A stretch of DNA of 8,840 bases from Pseudomonadota bacterium (GTDB lineage Bacteria > Pseudomonadota > Alphaproteobacteria > Acetobacterales > Acetobacteraceae), in contig JAKAQU010000104.1 in assembly GCA_021819535.1 (NCBI GenBank), positions 1-8,840 of the forward strand. The letters run 5' to 3'. Positions 6,236-8,840 of the stretch are shown one piece after another; within the stretch, counting starts at the first letter, position 1, and every line of letters starts with the position of its first letter. The translations under genes and the position numbers were made by a program. The notes under the pieces were generated by a model that did no database searches, was not told the origin of the DNA, and was given only the letters and a program-made list of their open reading frames with translations.

Positions 6236-6898
6236 TCAGGCGGCGTTGGCGAGCCGATCGACGAGGGTTTCGAGGACGGAGGCGAACATCTCGCCGGTCA
6301 GCCGCTTGGTCGAGGTGTTGTAGCGCGAGACGTGATAGCTGTCGGCCAGCATCAAGCCATCGGGCAGAGTGTGGACCGCATTGTGGCGAAAGCGGAACCG
6401 CGCGAGCGGCGCGCCGCAGGCTTTGAGAACCGCGGTATGGGCGACGACGCCGAGGGCGAGGACGGCTTCGAGGCGCATCATGCTTTTGAATTCGCCGACC
6501 AGGAAACGGTTGCAGGCATTGATTTCCGCCGGCTGTGGCAAATTCCCCGGCGGCGCGCAACGCACGGCGTTGACGATGCGGCAGTCGCGGAGACTGAGCC
6601 CGTCATCGGCGCGCGCGTCATAGCTTCCTTCCGCGAAGCCGAAGCGAAGCAGCGTCTCGTAGAGAAGGATGCCGGCGTAATCCCCGGTGAAGGGCCGGCC
6701 GGTGCGGTTGGCGCCGCGCAATCCGGGGGCGAGGCCGACCACCAGAAGCCGCGCATCGCGCGAGCCGAAGCCGGGAACCGGGGCGTTGAACCATGTGGGT
6801 TCGGCGTCGCGATTGGCCTCGCGGTAGGCGACGAGGCGGGGACAAAGCGGGCAATCACGCGCCGGCTCGGGCTCGGGCGCCATCCCGGGGTCAGACAT
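6236..6898 (-). CDS. Family 5 (UdgB-type) uracil-DNA glycosylase
   Basis: 220 residues. It should excise uracil, and in this family often hypoxanthine, from DNA to start base excision repair. Four cysteines fit the iron-sulfur cluster of family 4/5 enzymes: C16-P-L-C19, C114 (N-A-V-R-C) and C129 (N-A-C). Motif 1 is G55-L-A-P-G-L-R-G-A-N-R-T-G-R-P-F-T-G-D, the family 5 form, with Ala57 where other families carry an acidic or amide catalytic residue. The C-terminal loop is S187-Y-H189-V-S-R-Y-N-T-S-T-K-R-L-T; His189 is kept, but the following Pro of the common H-P-S form is Val. The ATG at 6898 overlaps the end of the NYN gene by 8 nt, so the two are likely cotranslated; an ATG at 6883 is an alternative start. 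The gene converges on the monooxygenase gene, 35 bp apart. Confidence 0.9.
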   Translation of the reverse strand: MSDPGMAPEPEPARDCPLCPRLVAYREANRDAEPTWFNAPVPGFGSRDARLLVVGLAPGLRGANRTGRPFTGDYAGILLYETLLRFGFAEGSYDARADDGLSLRDCRIVNAVRCAPPGNLPQPAEINACNRFLVGEFKSMMRLEAVLALGVVAHTAVLKACGAPLARFRFRHNAVHTLPDGLMLADSYHVSRYNTSTKRLTGEMFASVLETLVDRLANAA

Positions 6899-7487
6899 CG
6901 TCGTGATGCGACGTCTCGGCGCCGCCATGGCGTGGTGCGGTGCGGGGGCGGGGCTCGGTCTGGCGGCGGGTGAATTCGGGCGCGATGTCGGCGATTTCGA
7001 TGAACTGGTCGGCCTGGCGGCGCAGCTCATCGGCGACCATCGGCGGGCTGGTGCGGATCGAGGACACCACCGAGACGCGCACGCCGCGGCGCTGCACCGC
7101 CTCCACCAGGCGGCGGAAATCGGCATCGCCGCTGAACAGGACGGCGTGGTCGAGACGCGGGCTCAGCTCCAGCATGTCGATCGCGAGTTCGATATCCATA
7201 TTGCCCTTGACGCGGCGGCGACCGGAGGCGTCGGTAAATTCCTTGGCGGGCTTCGTCACCAGGGTATAACCGTTATAGGCGAGCCAGTCGGTGAGCGGTT
7301 TGAGGGGGGAGTATTCCTCGGTTTCGAGCAGCGCCGAGTAGTAATAGGCGCGGATCATGTGCGAACGGGTGCGGAAAAATTCGAGCAAGCTGCGATAATC
7401 GACATCGAACCCGAGATTGCGCGATACCGAATAGAGGCTGGCGCCATCGATGAATAGGGCAAGACGTTCAGAGGCGACGAAATCCAT
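6891..7487 (-). CDS. LabA-like NYN domain protein (DUF88), putative RNase
   Basis: 198 residues. The NYN domain is a PIN-like nuclease fold. Its acidic metal-binding set is visible: D14 in A-L-F-I-D-G-A-S-L-Y, D98 in K-G-N-M-D-I-E-L-A-I-D (with D104), and D121/D123 in L-F-S-G-D-A-D-F-R-R-L-V, followed by G-V-R-V-S-V-V-S-S. The domain fills about residues 7-170; the tail (T-R-R-Q-T-E-P-R-P-R onward) is polar and probably disordered. RNA cleavage is inferred from the family; the physiological target of bacterial LabA-like proteins is mostly unknown. The ATG at 7487 has an AAGGA ribosome binding site 9 nt upstream. It is the first gene of a two-gene unit with the downstream uracil-DNA glycosylase, and it diverges from folK. 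Confidence 0.9.
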   Translation of the reverse strand: MDFVASERLALFIDGASLYSVSRNLGFDVDYRSLLEFFRTRSHMIRAYYYSALLETEEYSPLKPLTDWLAYNGYTLVTKPAKEFTDASGRRRVKGNMDIELAIDMLELSPRLDHAVLFSGDADFRRLVEAVQRRGVRVSVVSSIRTSPPMVADELRRQADQFIEIADIAPEFTRRQTEPRPRTAPRHGGAETSHHDDV

Positions 7488-7518
7488 GAGTGCAAATCCT
7501 TTCCGGGCTGCAATAGGC

Positions 7519-7537
7519 TACCCCAGGCATTGGGGTA
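7519..7537. promoter_or_regulatory. Inverted repeat TACCCCA-N5-TGGGGTA, candidate operator
   Basis: Perfect 7-bp arms at 7519-7525 and 7531-7537 around GGCAT. It lies between diverging genes, 32 bp before the NYN start codon, a place where one regulator could act on both. It could also fold as a short hairpin in a transcript. No regulator is identifiable nearby. Confidence 0.4.
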
Positions 7538-7559
7538 TTGACTTCAGTGGCGATGATAC

Positions 7560-7585
7560 CCTCTCCCGCTTCGGCGGAAAAGAGG
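7560..7585 (+). other. UUCG-capped stem-loop in the folK 5' region
   Basis: CCGC-TTCG-GCGG (7566-7577) forms a 4-bp stem closed by C(UUCG)G, an unusually stable tetraloop. CCTCT (7560-7564) can pair with AGAGG (7581-7585) below it, across an internal loop. It ends 22 nt before the folK start. If the folK transcript starts upstream, it lies in the leader and might affect translation or RNA stability; no T-run follows, so a terminator is unlikely. Confidence 0.35.
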
Positions 7586-7607
7586 AAGTGCCAGGCTGGC
7601 GCGGGCG

Positions 7608-8117
7608 ATGATCGTCATCGCGCTCGGGGCCAATCTTGCCGGCCCCGACGGCACGCCGCCGCTCGTCACCTGCACGCGCGCGCTCGCGGCGGTCGCGAGC
7701 CTTCCCGGGCTTGCGCTCCGCGCCGCCTCGCCCTGGTATGAGAGTGCGCCGGTGCCACCGTCCGGCCAGCCGCCCTATATCAACGGCGTTGCGTCTTTCA
7801 GTGGCATCATCGCGCCCGAGGCGCTGCTTTCGGCGCTCCAGGCGATCGAGGCGCGTTTCGGCCGTCTCCGCGGCCTGCCCAACGCGGCGCGCACGCTCGA
7901 TCTCGACATCATCGATCTCGATGGGCTGTGCCGCGCCTCTCCCGACCCGATCCTGCCGCATCCGCGCGCGCATGAGCGGGCTTTCGTGCTGGCCCCGCTC
8001 GCCGATATCGCCCCGGACTGGCGTCATCCGGTGCTCGGCCAGAGTGCCGCGGCACTGCTGGCCGGCTTGCCGGGACAAATGATCCGAAAGCTTGCGGCGA
8101 GAGACGCGGCGCGATAG
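7608..8117 (+). CDS. folK: 2-amino-4-hydroxy-6-hydroxymethyldihydropteridine pyrophosphokinase (HPPK)
   Basis: 169 residues, the normal length. The enzyme transfers pyrophosphate from ATP to 6-hydroxymethyl-7,8-dihydropterin, the step before dihydropteroate synthase in folate synthesis, in the cytoplasm. Conserved features in order: A5-L-G-A-N9 (usually A-L-G-S-N), S-P-W43-Y-E-S-A-P-V, Q54-P-P-Y-I-N59 in the pterin pocket, R95-T-L-D98-L-D100-I with the two Mg-binding aspartates, and L-P-H118-P-R-A-H-E-R-A-F-V-L-A-P-L-A-D-I-A-P. The usual W-G-P-R before L-D-L-D reads N-A-A-R here. The ribosome binding site before the ATG at 7608 is weak. The gene stands alone, divergent from the NYN gene and convergent with flaF by 12 bp. 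Confidence 0.95.
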   Translation: MIVIALGANLAGPDGTPPLVTCTRALAAVASLPGLALRAASPWYESAPVPPSGQPPYINGVASFSGIIAPEALLSALQAIEARFGRLRGLPNAARTLDLDIIDLDGLCRASPDPILPHPRAHERAFVLAPLADIAPDWRHPVLGQSAAALLAGLPGQMIRKLAARDAAR

Positions 8118-8119
8118 CG

Positions 8120-8133
8120 CTGAGCCGGCTCAG
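8120..8133. repeat. 14-bp perfect palindrome between folK and flaF ends
   Basis: CTGAGCCGGCTCAG begins 3 bp after the folK stop and contains the flaF stop codon (TGA, 8132-8130). In either transcript it could form a 5-bp stem with a CCGG loop. A weak bidirectional termination or end-processing role is possible, but there is no T-run on either side. Confidence 0.4.
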
Positions 8134-8543
8134 ACGGCGAGTTGCGCGAGACCGGCGCCCGCCATTTCGCTCGGCGGCGGCGGCGCGGCGGCGGCGCGTT
8201 GCGCCCGCAGCCCCTCGATCATGTCGCGGTTGACGCTGATCAGGGGATCGAGCGGCAAATTCTCCGTCATCGCCCTGGTGCTGTAGCGCATCGCCCAGAA
8301 GCCGAGCGCGGTGAGGTTCTGTTTGAGTTCATCGGGAAGCTGGTTGGTCTCGAGCGCCAGATCCTTGACGATCGCCGACCACAGGCGCTGGTTGTGGAAC
8401 AGAGCCTCGATGCGGGTCTTGTCGTCTGCTGCCATGGCCTTGGTCAGCAGCGCGTTGGCGTTGGTGAAAATCAGGATTTCGTTATCCTGAGCCGTCGCCG
8501 AGAAGCGGCGGGCGGTTTCATACTGCGCGAGATTACGGTTCAT
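8130..8543 (-). CDS. flaF: Flagellar biosynthesis regulator FlaF
   Basis: 137 residues; recognised as FlaF from its N-terminal A-Q-Y-E-T-A-R-R-F helix, the central N-Q-R-L-W-S-A-I-V-K-D-L-A followed by N-Q-L-P-D-E-L-K-Q-N-L-T-A-L-G-F-W, and the closing P-L-I-S-V-N-R-D-M-I-E-G-L. In Alphaproteobacteria FlaF supports flagellin production and secretion and acts together with the post-transcriptional regulator FlbT; no flbT is in the window. The tail after about residue 113 (Q-R-A-A-A-A-P-P-P-P-S) is an Ala/Pro-rich addition beyond the usual end. The gene lies 179 bp after the flagellin stop on the same strand, separated from it by a long hairpin. The ribosome binding site is only a loose GGAA match. 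Confidence 0.88.
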   Translation of the reverse strand: MNRNLAQYETARRFSATAQDNEILIFTNANALLTKAMAADDKTRIEALFHNQRLWSAIVKDLALETNQLPDELKQNLTALGFWAMRYSTRAMTENLPLDPLISVNRDMIEGLRAQRAAAAPPPPSEMAGAGLAQLAV

Positions 8544-8722
8544 GATGGGTTTCCGTCTTCCATTCTGGAACGCGCGAAGGACGGCCGGGCCGGCGGTTCG
8601 ATCTCGGCTTGAACTTGCCGGTATCGAACCACCTCGTTGATTGAGTGGTCTGATTTACGCCGTCGAAGACAAATCGGACGGCGATCAGACCACTAAGGCC
8701 CGGTCGCTTGTTCAGGCGTTGG
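8544..8722 (-). other. Flagellin-flaF intergenic region with long hairpin
   Basis: 179 bp without a credible gene. It serves as the flagellin 3' UTR and flaF leader. The main structure is the stem-loop at 8644-8694; I see no clear separate flaF promoter. A 65-codon open frame on the plus strand from 8641 runs antisense into flagellin and lacks a ribosome binding site. Confidence 0.5.
8644..8694 (-). repeat. 51-bp imperfect hairpin in the flagellin 3' UTR
   Basis: The outer arms AGTGGTCTGAT (8644-8654) and ATCAGACCACT (8684-8694) are perfect 11-bp inverted repeats. Inside them CGCCGTC (8658-8664) pairs with GACGGCG (8677-8683). A 3-base bulge (TTA on the plus strand, 8655-8657) separates the stems, and a 12-base loop closes them. 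In the flagellin direction no T-run follows, so a plain intrinsic terminator is unlikely. It could stabilise the flagellin 3' end, be processed, partly attenuate flaF, or be a palindromic repeat element. Confidence 0.6.
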
Positions 8723-8840
8723 TTACTGGAACAGGTTCAAGAGAACCTGCGGCTGAGCGTTGGCGATCGAGAGCGTGCGGATGGCGAGCTGCTGCTTGGT
8801 CTGCAGCGAGTTCAACTGCGCGCTTTCGGTGGCCATAGAT
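8723..8840 (-). CDS. Flagellin, C-terminal end (partial)
   Basis: The last 38 residues of a flagellin are visible, ending in a TAA at 8725-8723. The segment L-N-S-L-Q-T-K-Q-Q-L-A-I-R-T-L-S-I-A-N-A is the typical amphipathic C-terminal D0 helix, and the final Q-P-Q-V-L-L-N-L-F-Q is the form common in alphaproteobacterial flagellins. This helix packs in the filament core and carries the export/chaperone-recognition end. The gene continues beyond the right edge. flaF lies downstream on the same strand, as commonly found. Confidence 0.9.
   Translation of the reverse strand, partial: SMATESAQLNSLQTKQQLAIRTLSIANAQPQVLLNLFQ

Larger units (their letters stand above)
7488..7607. promoter_or_regulatory. 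Divergent control region, NYN gene / folK
   Basis: 120 bp that must hold promoters for both directions. It contains an inverted repeat (7519-7537) and, on the folK side, a stem-loop (7560-7585). TTGACT at 7538-7543 resembles a plus-strand -35 box, but no matching -10 lies at the right distance, so I do not call a promoter. Confidence 0.45.

Noticed and set aside
5196..6560. 454-codon minus-strand open frame opposite the monooxygenase gene
   Set aside because: Arg-rich antisense shadow that also runs across the uracil-DNA glycosylase gene in a different frame; no domain recognisable.
6899..7126. Upstream extension of the glycosylase frame into the NYN gene
   Set aside because: The added residues are an out-of-frame reading of NYN coding sequence; family homology begins near the first Cys pair after the ATG at 6898.
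7518..8078. 186-codon minus-strand open frame opposite folK
   Set aside because: Antisense shadow of an unmistakable folK; charged low-complexity translation without motifs.
31..8640. 14-base match ACCACCTCGTTGAT near both ends of the window (31-44 and about 8627-8640)
   Set aside because: One copy is coding and the other intergenic, with no further similarity around them. A match this long is not rare by chance in 8.8 kb of GC-rich DNA, so I do not call it a repeat or attachment site.

Overview
This GC-rich window with dense, tightly packed genes looks like an alphaproteobacterial chromosome. The FlaF flagellar regulator beside a flagellin of the short C-terminal 'LSIANAQPQ...LLNLF' type, and a LabA-like NYN protein beside a family 5 uracil-DNA glycosylase and folK, both point to Alphaproteobacteria, plausibly Rhodospirillales/Acetobacteraceae. 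The order-level placement is inference.

Positions 1-5044 hold one minus-strand operon for a high-affinity amino-acid/amide-type (HAAT, Liv-like) ABC importer: periplasmic binding protein (3812-5044), LivH permease (2841-3779), LivM permease with an added C-terminal membrane tail (1538-2839), LivG ATPase (783-1541), LivF ATPase (82-783), then the first codons of another gene running off the left edge (<1-53). Junctions are overlaps or short gaps (1 nt LivF/LivG, 4 nt LivG/LivM, 1-nt gap LivM/LivH), as expected for coupled translation. The only sizeable internal gap, after the binding protein, holds a small GC palindrome. The substrate cannot be read from the sequence.

A 175-bp divergent control region (5045-5219), with two symmetric candidate operator sites, separates this operon from a plus-strand nitronate monooxygenase-family flavoprotein (5220-6200). 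Convergent to it is a minus-strand pair: a LabA-like NYN-domain putative nuclease (6891-7487) overlapping a family 5 uracil-DNA glycosylase (6236-6898). A second divergent region (7488-7607), with an inverted repeat and a UUCG-capped hairpin, leads to plus-strand folK (7608-8117) of folate synthesis. folK converges, over a 14-bp palindrome, on a minus-strand flagellar unit: flaF (8130-8543) and the 3' end of a flagellin gene (8723->8840), separated by a long imperfect hairpin.

Most of the window is ordinary housekeeping and transport. The observations I rate highest are (1) in the LivF/LivG pair, the departures from ABC consensus (LivF Walker A Lys replaced by Arg, LivG signature Gly replaced by Ala, plus LivF-family E/Q loops) should all fall in the same composite ATP site, leaving the other canonical, and (2) the 51-bp hairpin between flagellin and flaF. 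I see no tRNA, rRNA, CRISPR array, insertion sequence or phage gene, and nothing that convincingly forms an undescribed multi-gene system.
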